Below are positions 1-11,775 of a DNA stretch of 64,000 nucleotides, one piece after another (the stretch's first letter is position 1; every line of letters starts with the position of its first letter). The translations under genes were made by a program, and so were the position numbers. Location: the NCBI RefSeq assembly GCF_029784155.1, contig NC_073693.1:337234023-337298022 (forward strand), in the 5' to 3' direction. Source of the stretch: Uranotaenia lowii (taxonomy: Eukaryota > Arthropoda > Insecta > Diptera > Culicidae). Below the pieces are notes generated by a model that saw only the letters and a program-made list of their open reading frames with translations, had not been told where the DNA came from and did not search any database.

Positions 1-1127
1 TTTTGTAAACTCTATTAAAATTTAAGTTTTAAGTTAGAACCTGTGATTTTGAAGAATGAAGAATGTTAATGTGTTAATGTTAATAATGTTAAATAAAATT
101 TCCAGCTGAATTTTTAACCTGAGGATAAAAAAACAAGTTGAAAAATGATCATTATTTTTTTCTATATTTCATTATTATAATCCGCAGACCCGAATGACCC
201 GGGTGGCTAAAAGGTCTCTAATAAATTATAATAATAATATTTATTATAATCTTGTGATCCCGTAAAAATTTAAATCTAGATATTTGAAAAAAAAAACAGA
301 TTCTTTGAAATGAATCAAGATCTAATTTTTTATGTGTGATTTTCATCAGGTTTGTGTTTCCCAACTGACTTAGATTTAATTTTTTTTTAACCAAGAATCA
401 AAGTTATGAAACTGCGATCTCTTCCAATTTGAATACTTAATAAAATTTAAACATTGATATTTTAATATTGATTATAAAAATTAAATTTGAGCTAAATCCG
501 GATACAAACCTGGAATATTATTTCCTGGTCTGAATTCTGCATTTTGAACCAAAAATTAAAACCTTAATCTAAATTCCAGATAACAAATCCTATGAATTTG
601 AAACCAAAAAGCGAAATTTGTATCAGAACCCTTAACCAGAAATCTTTTATTTGATTCTGAATTTATGGTTTTCAATATGATTTTTTTTCAATAATTTATT
701 CGTAATTGAACTTGTAAATTTAAATATCATATTGAATGATGAAATTGTTTCACATTTTTCAATTCTGAACTTTCTTATGTTTCAACTTTGCATAAAAATG
801 AAGGATAACAATTTCATACCCAAACCCAAACCCCATACTCCGAAATTTGAAAATTCATCATATTTTAGATTGAAATGCATCACCAAGGTTCAAAGCGGGA
901 TTCTATACCAAAGATGATGCAAACTGAAAATCAAGAACAATAAATAAACTGGATACTCACTAGATTTTTTTCCGCAAGTATCCGCTGGGCAAATCCAGGC
1001 AATTTTATTTCAAAATTTTGCGAAATTAGGGTATATTGTTTCATAATTTTCCCAAAAATCCGGCCAATATGCAAGCGAATTTCGGAATGATTTCATTAAA
1101 TTTGTCTTGAAATTTTTAGACTTTCAT
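1..1127. other. AT-rich non-coding stretch
   Basis: No open frame with protein-like composition is visible on either strand. The stretch is AT-rich and contains only a LINE-tail-like repeat near 181-236. Short open frames here look like chance. Confidence 0.6.
181..236 (+). repeat. LINE 3' tail-like dispersed repeat, copy 1
   Basis: The segment has 'AGACCCGAATGACCCGGGTG', then a short block reading 'GGTCTCTAATAAATTATAAT' and TAA repeats. It is repeated almost unchanged at 24599-24655. The ending resembles the 3' end of the I-like LINE at 46020-46078 (AAAGTGTCACTAATAAAAC). By analogy this is the 3' end of a dead-on-arrival non-LTR retrotransposon; the body is not preserved. Confidence 0.5.
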
Positions 1128-1172
1128 GGGGGGGGGGGGGGTTTAACCCCCAAACCCCCCCCCCCCCCCCCC
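1128..1172. repeat. G14 / C18 homopolymer pair
   Basis: A run of 14 G (1128-1141) is followed after 5 bp by C5, AAA and C18 (1155-1172). The two runs are complementary and could form a GC-only hairpin, or G-quadruplex / i-motif structures. The exact run lengths could also be assembly artefacts. Confidence 0.8.
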
Positions 1173-1522
1173 GTTCCTACGGCCATGCCTCACGTAACTT
1201 TTGATCTCATCGATAGAATTTTCTAAAAACTTCAGACATGCTAGCTTTATATTTCAACAATCACTCCGCGAAATTTCAACAAAAAATGTAGCTCAGTTTC
1301 TGAGATATTGCAGTTTGAATGAGAAAAGTCCAAAAAGCCCGATTTTCGTAGAATGACTGTATCTCAGGCCACACAAACTCCAGAAAGCTCAAATTTTGTG
1401 GTATAATAGTGGGATAGTTGATCTATCTAACGCAAAAAATTTGATCAAAAATATTATCAGAGTAAAAAGTTATGGTAGTTCAGAGTCGAAGTGACAGTGC
1501 GCGTGCTCCCATTTCTACACCA

Positions 1523-2661
1523 AAAATAATCTGCATGTCGTTGCTACGTGAAAAACTACATAATTTTTATCCAATTGATTTTCACGTAATTTGTACGAAT
1601 AAAATAAGTAAACGCTCCCCTAATAGGAATTTTGTTCTATGGACATCACGTTCAATTTGCGTGAATTTTTAATGCGATCGACGTGTTAAGACGAAAGCTA
1701 CTTGAAATGTGTTTAGTACCGAAATATTATTTTTACTGGATGATATTTCTACTTCTGAAACCAGATTGAATTCAATCATAAATTAAATTTATTTTCATCA
1801 AAATTCTTCACACTGTCACTACACTTAATTCATTATTTAATTAAAAACACATTTCCGGAACTTCTTTCCATCGAGTTGGTTTGTTGAATCCTGTAAAAAA
1901 TGGAGAATATTTAACAATTAAAAATATAATCATTAAAATGATGTATAATTTACCTTGTTAGGATCAACAGATGCAAACTTTGGTGCTTAGGCTTCTTCTC
2001 ACGGCTTTTCTTGTCTGCCCAACGGGTTTCTTGAAGCTTTCTTCGAAGCTGTAAACAATAGAAACCACAGCCTAGATTGAATTAAATTTCGACAGGGACA
2101 CTTACCACCTTGCTCCCGAGGCTTGGATTTGTATTTTTCGTGTTTGGGCCCCGTAGAACATCCTGTGTGGTGTACTGCTTGTCTTCCGACGCTTAATTCC
2201 TCTTGAGCTGCCGCATCCAAACAAAATCAAGTTAGCTAACTGACAAAAATTCCCTGTTCCAATAGGAATATACTACAACATGCTTGAGAAAATTGCAATG
2301 AAATGGATTCAAGCCCATTCACCTAGACTTTACGTGAAATTCATGTGACAGTTGTATGGAAGTCCAGTAGTTACTACAAAGCATACGTAGAATCGATGTG
2401 ATGCTACAAAAGCTTAGTTTACGTGAAAAATCCCTTATAATAAATTTCTAAATTATTTTGGGTGCATAGAATTATGAACGGTACTGTAGCATCTATTATC
2501 ACATCGTGTTCAACTCACTAACAATTCACGTAAGTTGAAGGTTAGCATTAATTCCTATAAGGACTCGTTGACATATTTATTTCGTAGCATCTGCGTGAAA
2601 ATCAATTGGATAAAAATTATGTAGTTTTTCACGTAGTCACGACACGTGCAGATTATTTTGC
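1523..2661. mobile_element. Non-autonomous TIR element with arms of about 150 bp
   Basis: The left arm (1523 to about 1675) matches the reverse complement of the right arm (about 2512 to 2661). Both contain 'CTACGTGAAAAACTACATAA' followed by 'TTTTTATCCAATTGATTTTC'. Identity is high in the outer 80 bp and decays inward. No transposase is visible between the arms. The centre holds gene-like material on the minus strand (1837-2220). A target-site duplication could not be fixed. Confidence 0.7.
1837..2220 (-). pseudogene. Three-exon gene-like remnant inside TIR element
   Basis: On the minus strand three exon-like blocks are joined by good splice signals. Block A is 2220-2106 (ATG, about 38 codons, ends before GTAAGT). 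Block B is 2048-1954 (preceded by TTTACAG, followed by GTAAAT). Block C is 1890 to about 1837 (preceded by TTTTTACAG, with a stop). Block A encodes a basic peptide including KHEKYKSKPREQ. Block B is open in one frame (TRWADKKSREKKPK) and block C in another (NQLDGKKFRKCVFN), so the reading frame is broken when they are joined. An AATAAA lies at 1793-1788 on this strand. I do not recognise the protein. It may be a captured host gene fragment that has decayed. Confidence 0.35.
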
Positions 2662-4130
2662 GGGTAAGCTAATACAGAAAAAAGGATTTTTTTTTTCGAT
2701 TATATTCGAATATTTTTATTAAAAATTTTAAAATTGAAAATGGATTGAATAAAAGCTTTTTTCACCTTCCAATGAAATAAAGTAATATCATTCAAGATAT
2801 ACATAGGTATTTATTTATTTTACTTTTTGAGCCAGTCCAACCTCCTAGGAAGAATCTAATTGCTATAAAACAGGTGTGTTGAAAAATAGGGTGCCATTCA
2901 GCTGTCACTATAGTCAGCTGCCAACCACACCCAAACCACTTTCTTGTCAACTATTCAGCTAGGTTAGTCTTCCGGCTGGCATGTGGATCAATTGAAGAAG
3001 AATTGATGGATCTGACTTCAGGACAAACATCAAACCATAGTGTGCATGGTATTTTTGTCACCTTTCGAATTTAAAAATGACGTTAGAATATTATTATCTA
3101 CTAGAAATTAATCAAAAAATAAAATTTGGTTCTGTCTAGTTCAAGGTTAGTCCAGTCAAGGCCAGTTGTTAAAAATCTAAACCGCTTAAATGTAACAAGA
3201 ACGTATAAGCCGTTATTTGGGGAAACACCAACAAATTGAAAGAACGACGAGCATCGGTACTTACATTGTAGCTCGGCTAACGGTACGCATGTTTATGCGA
3301 AAATCGTTGTTTTACAACTCGTGTACTGTCGATTTATGGTTCTAGTGCCTCTTTGCAAATCTCATGGGCAAACTACCTACTGGCTACACTCGCTAAAAGC
3401 CCCCCATAAACCATCAAACTACGGATGATTTAGTGCGCACGACCTTGCCTGACTTATTTCCAACCAACCAAAACCAATATAGGTAGGTACGCTATACGCC
3501 ATACGCCAAACGCGACGCGTAGCTACGCAACAGCCAACAACAATCAATGTGTGGAGGGATGATGATGATGGTGATGCACTTCCAATGAACTGAAAGGCCG
3601 AATGCCGATGGGAAGACCACGCATCATTTGGCCAAAATCCGACCTGATCGGACTATGCAAATTTCAACTAAATTTACCCTCTATTAGTCGTCGTTAGGGC
3701 CAAATGAATGAGAGATACCTTCATAGAGAAAAGGGGGGCTGTTGTTGGAGGCAGATATATTTCACCATCCTTGGTCCGGCGAGCAATATTGCATCGAATT
3801 CATCGATGTTGTTGATGATGGGCAGCTTTTAGGCCGGTTAGGCATTCGGATAGGTAACCGACCCCTAGCCTAGAGCACTGTTTGTAATGTTTGCTTCGGC
3901 GGCGTCCAAAACCTGAAAGACCAAATATTAGCTATTAATTATTCACCAACTACTCAAATTGGCCCACAATCATATGCACCTAACTACTTAGTCTTTGGAG
4001 CTGTTGTTGTTGTTATTGGATCACCGCTCAACTTGTTGATGTACATAAGGTTTGTTTCACTTCAAAAGAAAAAGGTGACATTACCTTTTCAAGGGTATTA
4101 ATTTTTAACGGTATTTTCCCATCACTTCGG
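2662..4130. other. Intergenic, no gene recognised
   Basis: No convincing open frame. From about 3230 onward the DNA is less AT-rich than its surroundings and more complex. This would fit regulatory DNA, but nothing specific can be named. Confidence 0.5.
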
Positions 4131-4261
4131 GTATATATCAAATCTCTCTGCGTTGAGATGCAATGTCGTCATTGAGCGAATTCACGTCATAGAGCTGATG
4201 AACTGGCATCACCGATCATCACACAGTCAGTTGTATACTCCAGCCAGGAGCACAAGCATCA
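4131..4261 (+). promoter_or_regulatory. Possible promoter and non-coding first exon
   Basis: A TATA-like GTATATATC lies near 4131. An arthropod initiator-like TCAGTT lies at about 4226 within CACACAGTCAGTTG. A good splice donor, CATCAG|GTGAGT, lies at about 4261. This would be a short untranslated first exon. No downstream plus-strand coding exon could be linked to it, and the TATA-initiator spacing (about 95 bp) is too long for the two to work together. Confidence 0.25.
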
Positions 4262-6799
4262 GGTGAGTATTCTGCACGTGGAGCTTAGCGCCGGCGAATA
4301 GGCGATTCCTACGGGCCAGGCCGGAACCGCATAGTTTCGATCGGTAAATGACAGATCATTCAACGAATATTCTGATTTATATAAGTCGAACCGATGTTCA
4401 AAATTTAAATCAAATTTCCTTAAAAAGATATAGAGAAACAAAAATAATTATTGTTCTCCTTTAAAATATATTCATCTTTGAAAACAATTGATATGAAAAA
4501 AATTATCCAAATGTCATTATCTGTGTGTACAATGAATATAAATTTAAATTGTAAATTATAAATTTTAAGAACTCTCAAACAGTATTTATCGATCAAGGAG
4601 TAACGAGCTTTAGCGATTTGTTCCTGTTTCTTAAAACTTATTGAAAAAACATTATGAATAACTTCTACAAAATAGCCTTTTTTCTGTTCTTGATTAAAAG
4701 TTGGCAAAAAGTTGGCTACAATCGAAAAAAACGTGTTTGAGCTTTCCGAACATCTTAACAATACCTTTTGATAAATCAAACACCATTTGATCAAAAACAA
4801 ATGCTAATTATTCAATTATTGTTCGTTGATTATCAAAAATAGTGCATTTTTTCAGTAAGTTTTTGATATTTGCAAGTTTTGCCCTATCTGGATTTTTATT
4901 CCAGTTAGGGGAGATAAGGGCATAATGACCACTTTAAGGAAAACGCTTATTTTACCATAGAAAACAGCTATAATATGTGTATTAACGTAAACTGGGGAAA
5001 CTTTGATCACTTTTTTCATTCATTTTTGAAAATTTTGGAAGGGGTTGCTTTTTCGTAATACCTAAAAATCTTAAAACACTTACTGAGGTGAGGAGTATAC
5101 AACATGATCATTGATTGCAGTAAATTCAAACGACATTGGTGGCTAAAATTAAATGTTTGTTACAAAACCGGATTTCGAGTTTCGGGGTAACTTTGATCAC
5201 TATGGTTTTTAAGTACCTCAACATCTTCAAAATTATTTTGCACAGAAAGCATAAACGTTAATAACAGTTTTTTTATGACAAAACTAATTTTTTCAACGTT
5301 TTTTTTCGAAAACATTTATAATCAAAAGATGGACAATGTTGCTGCATACATCTAGGCGTAAAAATTATAAATATTTCTCAATTATTTTTGACCTAAAAAA
5401 CAAATGAAATTTTACCTTCATGCAATTCCCTAGGTCCTCACATTGTTCGCAGGTTCTTTTTTTTTTAAATTTAACCATTTGATAGGGTTTTAGCTATTTT
5501 TACTAAACGGGCTTTCTCATGGAAATTCATCGTTTTTTTCTCAATATCCAAAAATTAACACTAAATGACCATAAAAAGCTAGCTTAGCTTAGCTTAGCTT
5601 GATTGACTACTCACATCCACCTTGAATCATTGAACCCGAAATGCTCCTTAAGATATGTTTGAATGAAGAGTATTCTAGTATACTCTGCGATCAATTTCTA
5701 AATTTGGTTTAAAAACAAGTTAATACATTTCGGATTCTATGATCGCAGGCGTGGCTCAGTAGAACAAGTTCCACGTCGCCAATGGTTGCTACTCCTTGAT
5801 TGACCGAGGCCATCAATTTTGTTCAGAGGTCAAATGAACGGAACCTGGGATTGGCACATTCACAATGCACAAACTGATGCTCTCTCTTTAAACATCAATA
5901 ACGGCGCCGGCCACGTCCTAGTAGTCAATAGATAGGTTAGGAAAAATGAGAAATGGATAAAAGAACAACTTTGAGCCTAAGGACCGAGGTCACCTCTGCA
6001 TCCTTGCAAAAAAAAATTTGGTTGGGAATGTTGAGGGAAAGGAAAAAAAAAGGAAACACTTTTGACTAGTGTTATGTTGATAGCTTTTTCTCCTGAAATA
6101 TAATTTTTGATATATAAAAACATTTTAGCCAGATAAGATACAACATTTTCAAAGGTGATTATGACTAAAACACATTTGAAGTAAATCGTATGATCTTGAT
6201 TTCCATCATCATATATCTCTAATAGTTGTTGCTCACATAATTCAAAGTTCGAAGTGGTATTTGAACTGATATTCTGAATCATATATAACATTTGAATAGC
6301 GAAAAAGAAAGAAAAAAAAACTGGATGATTTTTTCAAGGGAAATGGAGAAAATTTGATCACAACTAACAATTATAATAATTTTTCAGCAATTTTGATTGA
6401 AACATTCATGTATTGACTTGCCGCATTCTATCAGAAAAATTAAGATTTAACTTGTGTCCAATTTCTGATTTAATTATGATATTAATGAATATCGATTACT
6501 TTAAACTTTTGAACATTTGAAAAAGGAAAACTTGAAGAGAAATTTGGAATTTCTAAACATATTATTGAATAAATCAGTTCCTGGTAAAGTTTCGATACAA
6601 GACAAAAAACCGAAAAAGGAGAAGTTATAATCCCATACATGATAAAACTGATTGAATTTATAACTTGAATTGGTGAAATAATTGGTGGTTACAAAAAATT
6701 CAGAATCATTCTATCAAAATAACGAAATGTTTTTTTGGTGACATTATAAATGTGGCACAAAATTTGTGAATAGTTCTCCACATTGAAAAAAATGTAGTA
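4262..6799. other. AT-rich intergenic DNA with short dispersed repeats
   Basis: No gene recognised. Short motifs such as GGGGAAACTTTGATCAC (4995) and GGGGTAACTTTGATCAC (5184) recur in inverted orientation near 9262-9300. A GCTTA-repeat block and a GGCTCAGTAG-type block lie at about 5580-5880. Confidence 0.5.
5580..5880 (+). repeat. Possible SINE-like or LINE-derived repeat
   Basis: The block starts with AGCTTA repeats followed by GATTGACTACTCACATCCAC. Further on it has GCGTGGCTCAGTAGAAC and a stretch about a 'TTGATTGACCGAGGCC' motif. The composition differs from the AT-rich flanks. It looks like a dispersed repeat with a weak A-box-like GTGGCTCAGTAG, but there is no clear B box or second copy in this window. 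Confidence 0.3.
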
Positions 6800-7445
6800 A
6801 GGTACACCGGGGCAAGTGCAAACGGTTTTCACCATAGTTGGACTTTCACATGTCCCAGAAAAATATGTATATCTTCAAAAATTATCAATTATCGTTGCAT
6901 CACTAAAATAGTTCTCAACAAATTCCCGTTGAAAGTGAAAAATTAAAAAAAAAAATTGAAATGCAACGGCACTTTTGTGAAAAAATTTTAAGTTTGCACT
7001 TGCCCCGTTTATGGGGGCAAGTACAAACGCAGTGTTTTTTCCAAACTCATTCAAAGATGCGTCAGTGTATTGTTACTAAAAAGAATTTAATACATGTTCC
7101 GGTATGTTTTATATACTTTTGTTGATATATTTGCTATTTTTCTGCAATATTAATAACTTTTGGAAACTCCATTTTTGCTGACAGTTGTTTTAAGCAAAAG
7201 ACCTTCATTTGCCAAGGCATTACGGAATAATGAATATCCGCCTCAGAAACAACACTTTGGATACCCCTTCTGACCATTCTGATATAATACTGAACCATTT
7301 TAAAGAATTTAATTTAAAGAAAGTTTAGTTTATCTTTGTCAGATTGTTTGTTTGGGAGTAAACAACAACTTCTTGAAGAATAAATATTTTTTAATTTTTT
7401 TGTAACCGAGAAAAGTTGATCGTTTGCACTTGCCCCGGTGTACCT
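6800..7445. mobile_element. MITE with 25-bp TIRs and TA target duplication
   Basis: The left end, AGGTACACCGGGGCAAGTGC, is matched by its exact reverse complement at the right end (GCACTTGCCCCGGTGTACCT). Both ends are flanked by TA. The interior has a further GCACTTGCCCCGTTTATGGGGGC hairpin-like site near 6990-7015. There is no coding capacity. A TA duplication fits the Tc1/mariner superfamily (inference). Confidence 0.75.
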
Positions 7446-7928
7446 TATTTAAGTTTACAAGTTTTGATTAACTGATTATATAAAAAAGAGAATACTTAGC
7501 TTTAACGTTGTCCAGATACCAAAGATCAATAGATGACTCCGAGGTTTCATCCCCGATTAGTATGAGACGCCGACAGTAATTAGTCTGTGGACAGAATTCC
7601 AGGAAGACAGGAATGGATCCAGTTTCTAGTTTTGATTAGCAACCCCCTCTTGGAACACATCGCGAAGGTCCTAAAACTTCTAGATAGTTGACGGATTTCA
7701 TAATAAACATGCACAATATACTTGAAGAGGGAACTTGAAAATTCGACGGTCATCGACGGTAACGAGCCTATAGTAAGCAAAGAGACGAAATGTCACGATT
7801 GGAATTTTTGGATTTTCTGTCAGTGTCATTCCAATCGAGCAAAACCAAGCAGTCTTAAAGGCAGACCTACAGCAGGGTTGCAAGCACATTATTTCGAAAA
7901 GGATCAGATTGCGCTTCTTTGTTTACTA

Positions 7929-8905
7929 CACAGCAAAAAATTTCTAAAAGTACACGGAATCTAAAAAACGAGTGATCTATTTTTTCTTGAGTGTAATTGC
8001 AAAAAGATGTAATTTTAAACTCCTTTTGATGTAATATTAGACTTTTTTCAAAAATAGGATAGAAATAAACTGTTTTGATGTAATTTTACATTGCGTCGTG
8101 TAAAAATCAACCGGTCAATGAAATTTATGTCACAAACCGTGTAAAGTTAGATCTGTTTGATTTAAAATTGAATGCAAATATTTAACTTCTGCCTTTTTAT
8201 ATTTCGTTAGTTTGCGCACAAAGTAAACAAGTCGAAAAATTATTCGGAAACGAGTCGATCAAAGGTGTAGCTACCTACAGCAGCACTTCTAGAGTCTTTT
8301 AAAGTCGTAAGTATACGTGAAATGAAGAATGCGGTTGAAACTGACTAGTTTTTTCTCCATTACAGCAAGGTCAGATATTTTCGCAAAGGCTGATATTTAT
8401 CCGGACAGTTATTATCCGGACAAACTTTTGTCAGATCAATTAAAGTGTCCAAGTGCTGACCGAAAGATCATGATGTTCCGGAACCATTCGAGGATACTGA
8501 TGACGCTGAACTGTAAAAACATCCGCGTGCTGGGAATCATCGGATGCAACAACAATTCCAGCTTGACGCTTTCCGTGATGGTGTTTTAATTTTCAGTTTT
8601 GTAAATAAATGTGAATTAAAAATAATACATGTGGGCGTATTCATTCAAAGACAAAAGCAAAAACCTGAATATTTAGCAAAAATATCAATATTTACGATAA
8701 TAAATTTAAAAATTTACATCCCTGTGTATTTTTACACGACGGCTTTAGTGATTCGATCTCGTGCATTGGTTTCAATCTAAATTTACACGCCTCAAAAATT
8801 ACATCCTGGAAAAAAATAAACCGTGATAGAATTTTACATCGAAATCGATGTTCCGTTTTCGTGCATCGTTTTCGATCTAAATTTACACGAATTTTTCTTG
8901 CTGTG
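7929..8905. mobile_element. MITE with CACAGCAA ends, carrying gene-like exon
   Basis: The left end, TACACAGCAAAAAATT, pairs with the right end AATTTTTCTTGCTGTGTA. TA flanks both ends. Subterminal regions repeat TTTACACGA-type motifs. The centre contains an intron-exon-poly(A) arrangement on plus (8307-8609). No transposase is visible. Confidence 0.6.
8366..8589 (+). CDS. Open exon with flanking intron and poly(A) signal inside MITE
   Basis: A GTAAGT donor at 8307 and a pyrimidine-rich acceptor ending TTACAG at 8365 bound a 59-bp intron of typical dipteran size. The following exon is open in one frame for about 74 codons to TAA at 8587-8589; the other two frames are closed early. AATAAA follows at 8604-8609. 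Peptide pieces include YPDSYYPDKLLSDQLK and NIRVLGIIGCNNN. The upstream exon has no obvious ATG. The protein is not recognised. It could be a captured gene fragment or a chance structure. Confidence 0.3.
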
Positions 8906-9650
8906 TATAGTTTCTTTAATTGACGGTCACAGCCTACCGAGTCTTCCTTTATCACCAAATGATCATAAAAATAACACTTAAACTAAACCTAAACAAAGAA
9001 AAAAATTGAACTTTCACATGAAACAACCCATTTGCTTTCAAATGCTTAAATTTGATCAGGATAGATGTTTGTTTGTGAGTCTTTGAAAAACCAGATATTT
9101 TAATATTTTAAAATTACATTTCAAGTAATGTAAAAAATCTTCTAATAAAAACCAAATTTAGCTTATTTGTAACTCAATTTATAGGCTTTTAAACATAGTA
9201 AACAGTTTTCAGATATTTTAACTTCAGACTTAGTTAATGATGATTATCTGCATAAATTTCATGTTGATCAAAGTTACCCCGGTGATCAAAGTTCCCCCAG
9301 TTCACGGTACATCATTGTTTCAAAAACGTTTAAAAATGCATTTTAAAAAATTTTGCCAGAAGCATAAAACCAGAAACTGAAGGGGCATAATGAGAACCCC
9401 CCCCCCCCCCCCCCTGGGGCAGTATAAGCACCATTAATCGGGGCACGATGAGCGTTTTCTGTAGGGGAATCTAGCAGCGAATTCAACTCGATGATGTCAG
9501 ATGAGTCGTAGATTCATCAAACAAAGCAATAACAAAATAATCCAGGTCTGTTTGTAGAATACAAACAATTCACACACGCTCATACATTATGTTTCTTGTG
9601 CTTTGTTTGGCGGTTGATGCTACTAGCCGCATAATGTAACAAATTTTTTT
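8906..9650. other. Intergenic with C18 tract
   Basis: No gene. A run of 18 C lies at 9397-9414. A pair of 'GATCAAAGTT' motifs at 9262-9300 is inverted relative to those at 4995 and 5184. 'TTAATCGGGGCACGATGAG' (about 9435-9453) recurs in reverse complement at about 11202-11220, bracketing the LINE between them. Confidence 0.5.
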
Positions 9651-11037
9651 TTAAGTTTAGTTTTTGAACGTATTCTGAATAAACAAATGCAGCCATATAT
9701 AGGCAGTATGGACCTATTGAGCCCATTTCAATCTGGATTCAGAGCACACCATAGCACAACATCCGCAATGATAAAAGTTATCGACGACATTCACTGTATG
9801 ATAGATAAGAAACAAAACGCCGTTCTTCTGATGATTGATTTTTCGAAAGCCTTTGACAAAGTGTCTCATGTCAATCTAATGAAAAAACTGTCTATACAAT
9901 TCAATTTTTCACGCAGTGCTATTTCTTTGCTAAAATCGTACTTAAGCAACCGTACGCAAATTGTAGCTATTGGAAATGAATACTTTAATGCTGCTTATGT
10001 TTCATCGGGTGTTCCACAGGGATCCATTCTTGGACCGCTTTTATTCTCTTTGTATATTAATGACCTAGAAACTGTTTGCTCAAATACCAAAGTTCATCTT
10101 TTTGCTGATGATGTTCAAATCTACATCTGTTCGCCAGGAATTTCCTCTCATGAAGCAATAAGCTTAATGAATGACGATCTACAAAACATTTACCAGTGGT
10201 CCTTGCATAATTTACTGCCAATCAATCATGACAAAACTAAAGCTATCCTTTTCCCATACAATTTGAACACAAGCAATGTTCCAGCATTGAGTTTTGGTGA
10301 TCAAAATATTAAATTTGTTGATAAAGCCACTAGCTTAGGTGTAATAGTTCAGAGAGATTTGAAATGGGACGCACTCGTCAACGCTCAGTGTACTAAAATT
10401 TACAACACTTTACGAACTCTCAAACTTAAAACAAGTATACTTCCCATTAACATCAAATTAAAACTCTTTAAAACCCTCATTCTTCCACATTTCGATTAGC
10501 CTTGAATTGCTGCGTACGATATATTTTTAATTTAAATCGATTCCATAGAGTGAGCCACCATCATCAACAGCTTCTGGGTTGTCCTTTTAAAGTTTTCTAT
10601 AAATATAGAGCTTGTATGTTCTTGCACAAAGTTGTTCAAACGGGTAAACCATCTTATCTTTATGAAAAACTTACTAGATCTCGAAGCTCTCGCGTTGCAA
10701 ATTTTATTATCCCTCGCCACCATACTGAGTCTTATAGTCGATCCATTTTTGTCAAGGGAATAAGTTTCTGGAATCAACTTCCTAGTACCTTACGAACCTG
10801 TAATTCTTTTATAACCTTCAGACGAGATTGCAAAGAATTTTTCAACCAGTAATGCCAGATACCAATAAATACCAGTAAATTTCGAATTGTAGAGTAGCTA
10901 TCAAGATTAATTAAAATTATACAGCAGAGAATTATCTAAATGAATACTATGTAGCACAAATTGTAGTAAATTATAAGGAATTAAATTACCTTAAACTACA
11001 TGATTTTCGATACAAATAAATAAATAAATAAATAAAT
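9651..11037 (+). pseudogene. CR1-group non-LTR retrotransposon, 5'-truncated reverse transcriptase
   Basis: The open frame from about 9657 to 10499 encodes reverse transcriptase blocks in order: KVFERIL-like start, FQSGFRAHHSTTSA, MIDFSKAFDKVSH, SSGVPQGSILGPLLF and the catalytic FADDVQIY. It stops right after ILPHFD. A second open stretch (10502-10852, shifted frame) encodes the usual C-terminal region (CVRYIFNLNR, ISFWNQLPSTLR). Some tens of residues between the two appear to be missing, so this copy has an internal deletion and a stop. It lacks the endonuclease and has no RNase H. It ends in an (AAAT)n tail at 11017-11037. The catalytic motif itself is intact. The CR1/L2-type assignment rests on the C-terminal block. 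Confidence 0.8.
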
Positions 11038-11775
11038 TTAAAAAAATGATCATGAGTTGTAAAGGGAAAAAACACCTCAAACAGAAATCGAACTCTAGTC
11101 TTTTGATTACCTCTCCGACACCTTACCAATAGGCCACATCGTCAGATGTAAACTAGTCAAGCTGTAGCTCTTTAATTCAGTTGACTACATCGAGTTGAGT
11201 TTCTCATCGTGCCCCGATTAAAAGTGCTCTGTTCGCCCCGAGCCAACAAAATTGAGTAAAAATGTGTATGTATTAAAATTGATTAAAGTGAAAAATCAAA
11301 AATTTTATGATGGTGAAAATTGAGAAACGATGTGTACATCATGTTACAGTGCTCACAATATAGATCAAGATGATTTAAAGATCATAAAAGCTTATTTCGT
11401 GATGCTTAAAAATAATAATATTTTCGTCACTTGAGAACCCAACTGGTTTTTTTAAATATCTCTGTAAATATGATAAGGAGATTCCTTTTTTTGTGAAAAA
11501 TTAAAACTATTGGAAGAACGAAAATAAATCCTCATGAAAATTTATTTAAGAAAATACGTACTTTTGTAGAAAAGAGCAGTGCTTATTATGGCCCGGGTGC
11601 TCGTTATGTATCTTATTTTGATTATTTATTAGTTTCAGATCTTTTTTGTTAGGTTAAAGCTCTGTTAATAATCCTTATCTTAATTTTTTCACCTCCTTCA
11701 AAATTTTCTGTCGACGAAACGTTAAATACGACAATGAGACGGTCTCATGTTTCCAACATCAACAACAACAGACAA
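11038..11775. other. Intergenic, no gene
   Basis: AT-rich. It contains CTCATCGTGCCCCGATTAA (about 11202), the inverted partner of a motif at 9435. Nothing coding is visible. Confidence 0.5.

Noticed and set aside
4259..4800. Minus-strand open frames of 60 and 126 codons
   Set aside because: AT-rich composition, no domain, no splice or homology cue.
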